The notes beneath the pieces were generated by a model. It saw only the letters and a list, made by a program, of their open reading frames with translations. It did not search any database and was not told the DNA's origin. This document shows, piece after piece, positions 16,726 to 24,607 of a stretch of DNA of 36,474 nt. Source of the DNA: Dermatophilaceae bacterium (GTDB lineage Bacteria > Actinomycetota > Actinomycetes > Actinomycetales > Dermatophilaceae); the NCBI GenBank assembly GCA_014377705.1, contig JACMPC010000009.1, forward strand, positions 1 to 36,474. Reading direction: 5' to 3'. The translations under genes were made by a program, and so were the position numbers. Within the stretch, counting starts at the first letter, position 1; every line of letters begins with the position of its first letter.

Positions 16726-17382
16726 CAAGTTCTCAGAGGCCCTGGTGTTGATGCGTGAGGCCTGCGCTGACGCCCAGTGGGGCTGGGTTCCTGCCGTCGG
16801 TGGATCTGGCGGCGGAGCGGGTGATCAACGCGGCTTCGGCGGTGCAGGCGGTCCGGGTCGTGCAGTATGCCGGCCGGGAGCAGGAACAGGACGGTTCGGT
16901 GGGTGGGTTGATGTGGATTACGGGGTTGGTCATGTCAGCGAGTTCGCGTCGGACTGTTTCGGGCCGATGCTGGCGATGGGTCCGGGCGCGGCCAGTCGCA
17001 AGGTCGAGATGGCTGCCGCACACCCGGATCGCCCGGGTCCTCCTCGATGAACGCACCGGGGTCGTGGATCGGGACCAGCATCGAGCAATATCTCCCCGAC
17101 AAGGCGATGCGCCGGTCCATCCAGAAACGCGACCAGCACTGCCGCTTCCCCGGCTGCGCGCGCAACGCCAGACGCTGCGAGCCCGACCATGCCATCCCGT
17201 ACTCCCGCGGCGGACCGACCGCGATCTGGAACCTCGCCAGCCTCTGCAAACACCACCACCGCGTCAAACACAACGCCGGCTGGACCCTGAGCATGACCCG
17301 ACAAGGCGTGTGCACCTGGACCGACCCCCACGGACGCCAGTACGCCACCAACCCCGCAGACCACCACGAGCTCGCCACCTGA
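16718..17382 (+). pseudogene. DUF222-HNH endonuclease (13E12-like) pseudogene
   Basis: Pieces of one DUF222-HNH protein appear in different frames. They are MFDKFSEALVLMREACADA from 16718; LAAERVINAASAVQAVRVVQ (about 16809-16870); EFASDCFGPMLAMGPGAASR and KVEMAAA (about 16937-17018); RIARVLLDERTGVV (about 17024-17065); and an intact HNH module from about 17086 to the stop at 17382. The HNH part has the CRFPGC zinc pair, CEPDHAIPYSRGG and NLASLCKHHHRVKH. Between KVEMAAA and RIARVL most of the usual DUF222 middle part (probably over 150 residues) is missing. So there are several frameshifts plus one large internal deletion, a dead gene. A start at 17047 could still make the bare HNH module. Confidence 0.85.
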
Positions 17383-17433
17383 GAATGGCGCTCGCCCAGA
17401 GCATGGCGCTCGCCGCCTGAGCATGGCAGCCTG
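17380..17433 (+). repeat. Three short direct repeats after the HNH pseudogene
   Basis: Copies of GAGCATGGCGCTCGCC: the first with GAGA in place of GAGC, the second exact, the third shortened to GAGCATGGCAGCC. They follow the HNH stop codon directly. Origin unclear; possibly duplicated gene-end sequence. Confidence 0.6.
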
Positions 17434-17554
17434 GTCGGTTGGCCCGAGGTTCCGCGGTGACGGGTTGCGGGTTCTGGAAGCCTGGGCACGCCGAGGTGGG
17501 TCACCCGGTCCAGTCTGGGAGTGGGGGACTTGGTGGCCGGATATCCTGGATGCC

Positions 17555-20500
17555 ATGACCTCTGAGCGCGTGTCGCGGCCCTCGCGCGCCCGGACCCCCA
17601 AGAAGCCCCCAGGCGCCCGGACTTCCCGTAGTCCCCAGGCTCTGAGGGACTCGCAGGGTGCCAAAGACTCGCAGGGTGCCAAGAGCTCGCAGGATCCTCT
17701 GGACTCCCAGGGTGCCAAGAGCGCGGAGAGCAGGGCGGCCAGCCGGCGGCGCCCAGCCCGGGGCAGGTCCAGTGAGTCGCCCAAGGCCCGGGATGCCCGT
17801 ATCGCCCGCAGGGCGGCAACCGTGCCAGCGGTCACCTATCCCGCGGACTTGCCCGTCGCGGGCCGCCGGGACGATATTGCCGCCGCCATCAGGGACCACC
17901 AGGTCGTCATCGTGGCGGGGGAGACCGGCTCTGGCAAGACCACCCAGATTCCCAAGATCTGCCTCGAGCTCGGCCGCGGCGTCGAGGGCATGATCGGCCA
18001 CACCCAGCCCCGCCGCATCGCCGCCAGATCGGTGGCCGAACGTATCGCCGAGGAGCTCAAGACCGAGCTCGGGACCGCGGTGGGCTATCAGGTGCGCTTC
18101 ACCGACCACTCCAGCACCAGCACCCTGCTGAAGGTCATGACCGACGGCATCCTGCTGGCCGAGATGCAGCGGGACCGCGACCTGCGCCGCTACGACACGA
18201 TCATCATCGACGAGGCGCACGAACGCAGTCTCAACATCGACTTCATCCTGGGATACCTCAAGCAGCTGCTGCCGCGTCGCGCCGACCTCAAGGTCATCAT
18301 CACTTCGGCAACCATTGACCCGCAACGGTTTTCGAAGCACTTCGACAATGCTCCCATCATCGAGGTGTCCGGGCGCACCTACCCCGTCGAGGTGCGGTAC
18401 CGCCCGCTGGCCGGTGAGACGCAGGATGATGACAGGGACCAGGTCACCAGCATCTGCGACGCCGTTGAGGAGCTGTGGACCGAGAACAGGGGGCTCAACA
18501 GCGGCGACATCCTCGTATTCCTCTCCGGAGAGCGGGAGATCCGGGACGCGGCGGAGGCGCTCAACGCGATGGCGATGCCGCACACCGAGATCCTCCCTCT
18601 CTATGCCAGGCTGTCGGCGGCCGAGCAGCACCGCGTCTTCGGCCAGCACACCGGCCGCCGGGTGGTCCTGGCCACGAACGTCGCAGAGACCTCGCTGACC
18701 GTTCCCGGCATCCGGTATGTCGTGGACGCCGGGACCGCACGCATCTCGCGGTACAGCCAGCGAACCAAGGTGCAGCGCCTGCCGATCGAGCCGATCTCCC
18801 GGGCCAGCGCGAGCCAGCGGGCCGGGCGCTGCGGCCGGGTCGCTGACGGGATCTGCATCCGGCTCTACTCGCAGGAGGACTTCGAGGCCCGGCCGGAGTT
18901 CACCGACCCCGAGATCCTGCGCACCAACCTGGCGTCCGTCATCCTGCAGATGACTTCCCTGGGGCTGGGCGACATCGCCGGCTTCCCCTTCCTCGAGCCA
19001 CCGGACTCGCGCCAGATCACTGACGGCGTCAGGCTGCTGGAGGAGCTCCAGGCCATCGAACCTGCCTCAGACCGAGGTCTCCCTGGTCGTGTCGCGGACC
19101 CGCGCAAGCGGCTCACGGCATACGGCCGCAAGATTGCCGCGCTGCCGCTGGACCCGCGGCTGGCCAGGATGGTGCTGGAGGCCGGGGGCAACGGAGCGTT
19201 GCGCGAGGTGCTCATCATCGTGGCGGCCCTGTCCATCCAGGACCCGCGTGAGCGCCCGATGGAGAAGCGGCAGCAGGCCGACGAGCAGCACCGGCGGTTC
19301 GTCGACAGCGACTGCAGTGACTTTATTGCGTGGCTGAACCTGTGGAACTACCTCAGGGAGCAGCAGCGGGACCTGTCTGGCAGTGCGTTCCGGCGGATGT
19401 GCAAGCGCGAGTACCTGCACTACCTGAGAGTCCGCGAGTGGCAGGATCTGCACAGCCAGCTCAAGAAGGCGTGCAAGACCCTTGACCTGCAACAGAATGC
19501 CAGCGACGCAGACCCCGACGCGATCCACCGGTCACTGCTGTCGGGGCTGCTCTCCCACATCGGTCTGCGTGACGTCGAGAAGCGTGAGTACATCGGAGCC
19601 AGGAACGCGCGCTTCGGGATCTCCCCGGGTTCCTCGCTCTTCAAGAAGCAGCCGGCCTGGGTCATGTCGGCCGAGCTGGTCGAGACCACCCGGCTGTGGG
19701 CGCGCTTCAACGCCCGGACCGACCCGGCGGAGATCGAACGCCTCGCCCAGCACCTGGTCAAGCGCAGCTACAGCGAGCCGCACTGGGAGAAGAAGCGCGG
19801 AAGCGCGGTCGCCCTGGAGAAAGTCACCCTGTACGGCGTGCCGCTGGCCGCCGGGCGCAAGGTGGGCTACGCAAAGATCAATGCCGAGGAGTCGCGGGAC
19901 CTGTTCATCCGGCACGCCCTGGTCGAGGGTGACTGGGAGACCCACCACCGGTTCTTCCACGACAACAGGGCGCTGGTCAGGCGACTCACCGAGCTCGAGG
20001 CGCGGGCCAGGCGCCGCGACATCCTCGTCGACGACGAGACCCTGGTCGAGTTCTACGACGCGTTGCTGCCGGCCGGGATCGTCTCGGCGCAGCACTTCGA
20101 CTCCTGGTGGAAGCAGACCCGGCGCGATCAGCCCGACCTGCTCACCCTCACCGAGGACCTCCTGGTCAGTGACGGAGCCGACGCCGTCAGTGCCGAGGAC
20201 TACCCGCAGGTCTGGGAGCATAGGGGCATCACGCTTCCGGTGACCTACCAGTTCGAGCCGGGGGGCGCCGCCGACGGGGTCACGGTCCACATCCCCATCA
20301 ACGTCCTCAACCAGGTTGACGACGACGGATTCGACTGGCAGGTGGCGGGACTGCGTCAGGACCTCGCGGTCGCGCTGCTCAAGTCCCTGCCCAAGGCGAC
20401 CCGCCGCAACTTCGTCCCGGCCCCCGATCGCGCTCACGCCGCCCTGGCGTCCGCCGATCCCGGCGGCGGCTACCTGACCGACGAGCTAGGGCGCGCCCTG

Positions 20501-21568
20501 CACGAGATGACGGGGGTGCGGATCCCGGCCGAGGAGTGGGACTGGTCGCGGGTCCCGGACCACCTGCGCATCACCTTCCGGGTCGAGGACCGCCGTGGCG
20601 ATGTCATGGGGGAGGGCAAGGAGCTGGCTGCCCTGCAGCAGGAGCTTGCGCCTCAGCTTCGCCAGACCATGCGCCGCGCGGCCGCCTCCGTGGAGCAGGA
20701 AGGCCTGCAGCAGTGGACCTTCGGCGCCCTGCCGGCAACCTTCGAGCACGGGGCCGGTGACCAGGTCATCCAGGGGTTCCCGGCGGTGGTGGACCACGGT
20801 GACAGCGTCGCGCTCGAGGTGCTCGCCTCCGAGCAGGAGCGCGACGCGGCCACCAAACTCGGAGTGCGGCGCCTGTTGCTGCTCAACACCACTGCCCCGT
20901 GGAAGCGGGTGCTGGCGCTGCTGACCAACTCGCAGCGGCTTGCCCTGGGCCACAACCCGCATGGCAGCGTGCCCGACCTGCTGCAGGACTGTCTCGCCGC
21001 CGCTGTCGACTCGATCGTGGCGGAGCAGCCCGGTGGCCACGTGCTCGGGCCGGAGGAGTTCGAGGAGACCCTGCGTCTGGTCCGGTCCCAGGTCGTGGCA
21101 CGGGTGATGGACGTCATCGACATGGTCGAGCCGTTGATGGTTCGGTCCCGGGACGCCGAGCTGGCGCTGGACGCGTTGACCAGTCCGGTGATCGCGGGGG
21201 CAAAGGCCGACATGCGGGCTCAGCTGCGGTCCCTGATCTATGCGGGGTTCATTGCCGAGGCAGGGTTTGCGAGGTTGCGGGACCTGGAGCGCTACCTGCG
21301 CGGCATTCTCGTGCGCTGTGATCGTGCACCCTCGCAGGTGAGCCGTGATGCGTCCCTGATGGACACCGTCTCCCGGGTCCAGGTCGAGTACGACACGCTC
21401 ATGGCGGCGCTCCCGGTCGCGCGGCGCTCAGGGGCCGACGTGCAGGATCTGCGGTGGATGATCGAAGAGCTGAGGGTCAGCCTCTTCGCCCAGACCCTCG
21501 GCACTGCCCATCCGGTGTCCGAGAAGCGGATCTACAAGGCAATGGACCAGCTGGAGTACCAGCCTTGA
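17555..21568 (+). CDS. hrpA: ATP-dependent RNA helicase HrpA
   Basis: A 1337-residue DEAH-box helicase, the usual size for HrpA. Motif I GETGSGKT is near residue 121, motif II DEAH near 217, motif III SAT near 255, and motif VI QRAGRCGR near 420. Helicase-associated, OB-fold and DUF3418 C-terminal regions follow. HrpA helps resolve stalled ribosomes or process mRNA in E. coli; the actinobacterial role is less studied. Residues 1-90 are a Ser/Arg/Ala-rich extension with DSQGAK repeats, absent from E. coli HrpA. ATG 17555 is preferred over frames reaching back into the repeat area. It is convergent with the MaoC gene, with only 4 bases between the two stops. Confidence 0.95.
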   Translation: MTSERVSRPSRARTPKKPPGARTSRSPQALRDSQGAKDSQGAKSSQDPLDSQGAKSAESRAASRRRPARGRSSESPKARDARIARRAATVPAVTYPADLPVAGRRDDIAAAIRDHQVVIVAGETGSGKTTQIPKICLELGRGVEGMIGHTQPRRIAARSVAERIAEELKTELGTAVGYQVRFTDHSSTSTLLKVMTDGILLAEMQRDRDLRRYDTIIIDEAHERSLNIDFILGYLKQLLPRRADLKVIITSATIDPQRFSKHFDNAPIIEVSGRTYPVEVRYRPLAGETQDDDRDQVTSICDAVEELWTENRGLNSGDILVFLSGEREIRDAAEALNAMAMPHTEILPLYARLSAAEQHRVFGQHTGRRVVLATNVAETSLTVPGIRYVVDAGTARISRYSQRTKVQRLPIEPISRASASQRAGRCGRVADGICIRLYSQEDFEARPEFTDPEILRTNLASVILQMTSLGLGDIAGFPFLEPPDSRQITDGVRLLEELQAIEPASDRGLPGRVADPRKRLTAYGRKIAALPLDPRLARMVLEAGGNGALREVLIIVAALSIQDPRERPMEKRQQADEQHRRFVDSDCSDFIAWLNLWNYLREQQRDLSGSAFRRMCKREYLHYLRVREWQDLHSQLKKACKTLDLQQNASDADPDAIHRSLLSGLLSHIGLRDVEKREYIGARNARFGISPGSSLFKKQPAWVMSAELVETTRLWARFNARTDPAEIERLAQHLVKRSYSEPHWEKKRGSAVALEKVTLYGVPLAAGRKVGYAKINAEESRDLFIRHALVEGDWETHHRFFHDNRALVRRLTELEARARRRDILVDDETLVEFYDALLPAGIVSAQHFDSWWKQTRRDQPDLLTLTEDLLVSDGADAVSAEDYPQVWEHRGITLPVTYQFEPGGAADGVTVHIPINVLNQVDDDGFDWQVAGLRQDLAVALLKSLPKATRRNFVPAPDRAHAALASADPGGGYLTDELGRALHEMTGVRIPAEEWDWSRVPDHLRITFRVEDRRGDVMGEGKELAALQQELAPQLRQTMRRAAASVEQEGLQQWTFGALPATFEHGAGDQVIQGFPAVVDHGDSVALEVLASEQERDAATKLGVRRLLLLNTTAPWKRVLALLTNSQRLALGHNPHGSVPDLLQDCLAAAVDSIVAEQPGGHVLGPEEFEETLRLVRSQVVARVMDVIDMVEPLMVRSRDAELALDALTSPVIAGAKADMRAQLRSLIYAGFIAEAGFARLRDLERYLRGILVRCDRAPSQVSRDASLMDTVSRVQVEYDTLMAALPVARRSGADVQDLRWMIEELRVSLFAQTLGTAHPVSEKRIYKAMDQLEYQP
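17647..17718 (+). repeat. Imperfect 18-base tandem repeat in hrpA
   Basis: Four imperfect copies of GACTCGCAGGGTGCCAAG encode DSQGAK-like units in the N-terminal extension of HrpA. Probably a flexible, slippage-prone stretch. Confidence 0.75.
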
Positions 21569-21572
21569 GTGC

Positions 21573-22121
21573 TCAGCCGTAGTAGCGCATGACCATGTCG
21601 GCCACGCAGGGCGGCTTGGTCTCGCCCTCGCACTCATACACGAGGTGGTAGATCGTCTCGACGCCGTTGTCCTTGATGTCCTTGACGTCGGACAGGCTCA
21701 CGTGCATCCGCAGCCGCGAGCCAACCCTGACCGGAGCCGGGAAGCGGACCTTGTTGACGCCCATGTTGAGGGCCGCCTGCACCTCGGTAACCACGGCCAC
21801 CTCCCAGAGGAGGCTGTTGGACAGGCTGATCGTGAGGAACCCGTGGGCGATGGCCGCTCCGAAGGGACCGGAAGCGGCGCGCTGGGGGTCGACGTGGATC
21901 CACTGGTGGTCATTGGTCACCCGCGCGAAGGCGTCGATCGCGTCCTGCCCGATGGTTATCCAGGGGCTGACTCCGAGGTCGGTGCCCTGGGCTTCGCGCA
22001 GGCCGTTCAGTCCGAGGATGACCAGCGGGGTGGGCGCCAAAGCGAGTCCGATCTCGGAGATGATGCCGGTCGAGACGGCATCGGTGGCTACGGTGTCAAT
22101 CAGGTCTTGGGTGATGGGCAT
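21573..22121 (-). CDS. MaoC-like hot-dog fold dehydratase
   Basis: A 182-residue protein with the (R)-hydratase/MaoC signature. The core has FARVTNDHQWIHVD, with the catalytic Asp/His pair, then GFGAAIAHGFLTISL-like residues. Members hydrate trans-2-enoyl-CoA thioesters in fatty-acid or related metabolism. About 60 residues precede the usual domain start, longer than a minimal MaoC protein. ATG 22121 has a strong GGAGGATT site; the longer frame lacks one. It follows the L,D-transpeptidase gene after 26 bases, so they are probably cotranscribed, although the functions do not obviously match. Confidence 0.9.
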   Translation of the reverse strand: MPITQDLIDTVATDAVSTGIISEIGLALAPTPLVILGLNGLREAQGTDLGVSPWITIGQDAIDAFARVTNDHQWIHVDPQRAASGPFGAAIAHGFLTISLSNSLLWEVAVVTEVQAALNMGVNKVRFPAPVRVGSRLRMHVSLSDVKDIKDNGVETIYHLVYECEGETKPPCVADMVMRYYG

Positions 22122-22147
22122 GTGAATCCTCCGGGCTCGGTTGCAGG

Positions 22148-22843
22148 TCAGTAGACGAGGACGGGGGTGCCGACCTGCATCCCGCCGATACCCCACAGGT
22201 TGTCCATGGCAGGCAGACTCACCCGGCAGCAGCCGTGCGAGGCCGGCGTGGACGGGACCGAGGTGTAGCCGTGGACGGCTATGCCGCGGTTGAAGTACTG
22301 CGGGCGGTACAGGCTTCCAAGGGGGCCGCTGTCCCAGGCGTTGACCTTACGAAACACCGTGAAGCTGCCCGAGGGGGTGAGCGCGACGTGCCAGGTCCCC
22401 CCCTGGAGATAGCGCTGGTTGGAGCCGGTGCTGGCGTTGTAGATCCGTTTGACCGCACCGGAGTCCACGATGAGCAGCGTCTGGGTCGTCTTTCTGATCT
22501 CCACGACGTGCCCTCTGGTGGAGCGGGCACCGGGCCGTTTGCCGGCATCCACCCGCGACCAGGTGGCCGGTCCGCAGATCCCGTCACGAGAAAGGCCTGC
22601 GACCTTCTGGATGGCCACCACGCCCTGGCGCGTCAGGTCGCCGAACTGTCCGTCCGCGGTGCCCAGCCAGTAGCCCAGCGAGCTGAGCCTGCGCTGGAGT
22701 GCGAGTACCTGGGTCCCGCGGGACCCCACCCGCAGCGTCGGGTGGCTGGCCGCTGAAGCAGCCTCGGCGCTGGTGAGAATCGTCAGTGACCCGGCGGTGG
22801 CGATCGCTGCCCCCTTGAGCATGTCCCGACGGTTGATCCCCAT
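22148..22843 (-). CDS. L,D-transpeptidase (YkuD) with peptidoglycan-binding domain, probable Tat substrate
   Basis: A 231-residue exported wall enzyme. The N-terminus NRRDMLKGAAIATAG has twin arginines and a hydrophobic stretch, suggesting Tat export. Residues 40-100 are a PG_binding_1 domain (GSRGTQVLALQRRLSSLGYW). Residues 112-231 are a YkuD domain with VHGY and the catalytic SHGCCRVS; the second Cys replaces the usual Ile of SHGCIR. Such enzymes make 3-3 crosslinks in peptidoglycan. ATG 22843 has a GGAGAG site; a slightly longer start is less likely. First gene of a probable pair with MaoC. Confidence 0.93.
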   Translation of the reverse strand: MGINRRDMLKGAAIATAGSLTILTSAEAASAASHPTLRVGSRGTQVLALQRRLSSLGYWLGTADGQFGDLTRQGVVAIQKVAGLSRDGICGPATWSRVDAGKRPGARSTRGHVVEIRKTTQTLLIVDSGAVKRIYNASTGSNQRYLQGGTWHVALTPSGSFTVFRKVNAWDSGPLGSLYRPQYFNRGIAVHGYTSVPSTPASHGCCRVSLPAMDNLWGIGGMQVGTPVLVY

Positions 22844-23223
22844 CACGATCTCTCCAGACACATCGACCTGTCACGGGTCGCACCCTGCACCGGTCGCACC
22901 CTATGCTCGAAGCGTAGGTGTCTCCGGCGGTATTGGCCTGTCGAAATGTGTTGTCGTCAGGTGGGTCAGACAGCGTCGACCGGGTGAGGGCACGATGGGT
23001 CCTGGGTCAGGGCTCTTTGACTGGGCGAACACGACGACCGAGTCAGCTTGTGCCTTGAGAGCGTCGCTACGGCGGGCTGTCGTGCTCCGTCATCGAGGGC
23101 AGGCAACCGTGGTGCATCCGGCAACTTGGTCGTCCCCTCCAGTGGTCGCCGGCATAGTGCGGGGCGTTAGCCCGACCTGATCCCGCGGGCCTGGTTGCCG
23201 CGGAGGTGAAGTACATGGCGGCG
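22844..23223. other. Intergenic stretch without a convincing gene
   Basis: 380 bases between the L,D-transpeptidase and SGNH genes. I see two tandem GGTCGCACCCT copies (about 22876-22900), a TAGGGT motif on the minus strand that could be the transpeptidase -10, and a hairpin at 23183-23203. The plus-strand open frame here has no recognisable domain or ribosome site. Confidence 0.5.
23183..23203 (-). terminator. Possible terminator after the SGNH lipoprotein gene
   Basis: CCGCGG (23183-23188) and CCGCGG (23198-23203) can form a 6-bp stem with a 9-nt loop about 20 bases past the stop codon. No T-run follows. Confidence 0.35.
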
Positions 23224-24006
23224 CTATTGCAGGGCGCGCAGGGCGGCGGCGGTTCGCCGCGCCAGGTAGGCATGCCCGCTGGTGCTGGGATGGTGTGCGG
23301 CAGCCACGTCGATGACCGAAGAGTAGTTGTCCGGGGTGATCCACGCCGACGACAGCGGGGAGACATACGCCAGCCCCTTCCGCTTCGCCACGAGCTGAAG
23401 CATCGAGTCGACGGCACTCAGATTCACACCAGCGGGAAGGATCGCTCCGCCGGGCCCAAGCATGACGATGGCGGCCTCAGGGTACTTTGCCCTGAGGAGG
23501 TCCACGGCGGTGGAGGCCGCGTCAGGGAGCTGTCTGAGACTTTGTGACTCATCATTGAGCCCGCCCTGCAGGACCACCACCTGCATGCCGCTGTCGGTGG
23601 CCAGGGCTCTGATCCTCCCGAGGTAGGTGCGCGCTTTGTCTGACCCAGGTTTGAGGTAGCCAGTGCCATTGATTCCGTCCACCTTGTAGTCCCAGCCGAG
23701 TGCTTGCCCGGTCAGGTAGGCGTATCCGCGGGTCACAGGCATGGCTCCATACCCAGCTGTCCAGGAATCACCGAAGAACAGGGCTTTGGCGCCACCCCCC
23801 GGTACTCGCGCCACTGGGCTCGCTGGTGCAGCCGAGGTTGCGGCCTTCTCAGACGCGGCACTCTTGGTCCCAGCCGATTGCGCGGCGGTGCCAGTACCCG
23901 GGCCTTGCATGACGGTGCAGCCGGCCAGCACCGCCGCGACCAGGACCAGCACAGCCAGCCCGGCGTTCACCCACGTCTGGCCATGGGCTCTCCCGTTTCT
24001 TCCCAC
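23224..24006 (-). CDS. SGNH/GDSL-family hydrolase lipoprotein
   Basis: A 260-residue exported esterase-like protein. The signal peptide ends in a lipobox (VAAVLAGC, Cys at about residue 29), followed by an Ala/Ser/Thr-rich tether. The SGNH blocks are visible: FFGDSWTAGYG with the nucleophile Ser, VVLQGGLND with Asn, and HHPSTSGHAYLA with the catalytic His. The substrate could be an acylated wall polymer or lipid, unknown here. The GTG at 24006 gives a suitable basic n-region (GRNGRAHG). Single gene between two operons. Confidence 0.88.
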   Translation of the reverse strand: MGRNGRAHGQTWVNAGLAVLVLVAAVLAGCTVMQGPGTGTAAQSAGTKSAASEKAATSAAPASPVARVPGGGAKALFFGDSWTAGYGAMPVTRGYAYLTGQALGWDYKVDGINGTGYLKPGSDKARTYLGRIRALATDSGMQVVVLQGGLNDESQSLRQLPDAASTAVDLLRAKYPEAAIVMLGPGGAILPAGVNLSAVDSMLQLVAKRKGLAYVSPLSSAWITPDNYSSVIDVAAAHHPSTSGHAYLARRTAAALRALQ

Positions 24007-24050
24007 CCAGACGAGGCTAGGACACCGACCCGCGACGTGTCAGTAAATCG

Positions 24051-24068
24051 CCGGGGGTTCTTCCCCGG
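24051..24068 (-). terminator. Possible terminator after the NnrS-like/nirK/copD operon
   Basis: CCGGGG (24051-24056) and CCCCGG (24063-24068) form a GC-rich 6-bp stem with a 6-nt loop, about 100 bases past the last operon gene. No T-run; tentative. Confidence 0.35.
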
Positions 24069-24166
24069 GATCGGTGGCTCCTCACCCGGCGCGCTCTCGG
24101 GCAGGTGCCCGAAGCAGGCCCTCAAGCGTGTGGCGCCGGGGCTTGGTCAGTTTGGGGATGGGGTGG

Positions 24167-24607
24167 TCAGCTCTGGGGGAGGGCGGTGGCGAGCAGAAGG
24201 ATGGCGAGCGAGCCGACGAGTGTGGCGATGGCGAGCGACCGGGCCAGCGCCTGACGGGTGGTCCCCATCGCATAGCCGTGCCCGCCGGCCGCCACCATGA
24301 CGAGCGCAAACGCCACCAGCTTGGCGGCCAGCGTGCGCCCGTAGCCTGGGTCGGCAAGGGACGAGAACGTGACGCCCTTGTGCCAGGCCAGCAGGATCCC
24401 GGTGCCGACCTGCAGCGGCAGGAAGGCCACGGCGGTGAACAGGCCGAAGCGTCGCCCGATCCCGGTCAGCACGGGCAGACGGTCCTGCGCGGACAACAGG
24501 CGGCGCACGACCGGCAGCACCATGACCGAGATGGTCAGCTGACCCCCGACCCAGACCATCGCCGAGACCACATGGATGAACCGTACGAGCGACCACCAGC
24601 CCAGCAT
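24167..24607 (-). CDS. CopD-like small membrane protein
   Basis: A 146-residue, four-helix membrane protein. RFIHVVSAMVWVGGQL in TM1 has the His placement and GG turn of CopD/YebZ-type proteins. Other His residues lie near the helix ends (W-H-K in TM2 and the HGYAM segment), so heme b or copper binding is possible. Its ATG at 24607 shares a base with the nirK fusion stop (TGATG), so translation is coupled. In this place it may deliver or handle copper, or pass electrons to the nitrite reductase; this role is inferred. A longer upstream frame only shadows the nirK gene. Confidence 0.82.
   Translation of the reverse strand: MLGWWSLVRFIHVVSAMVWVGGQLTISVMVLPVVRRLLSAQDRLPVLTGIGRRFGLFTAVAFLPLQVGTGILLAWHKGVTFSSLADPGYGRTLAAKLVAFALVMVAAGGHGYAMGTTRQALARSLAIATLVGSLAILLLATALPQS

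Noticed and set aside
22773-23180. Plus-strand open frame of 135 codons between the L,D-transpeptidase and SGNH genes
   Set aside because: No ribosome site, domain or codon pattern supports it, and its start lies antisense in the transpeptidase gene.
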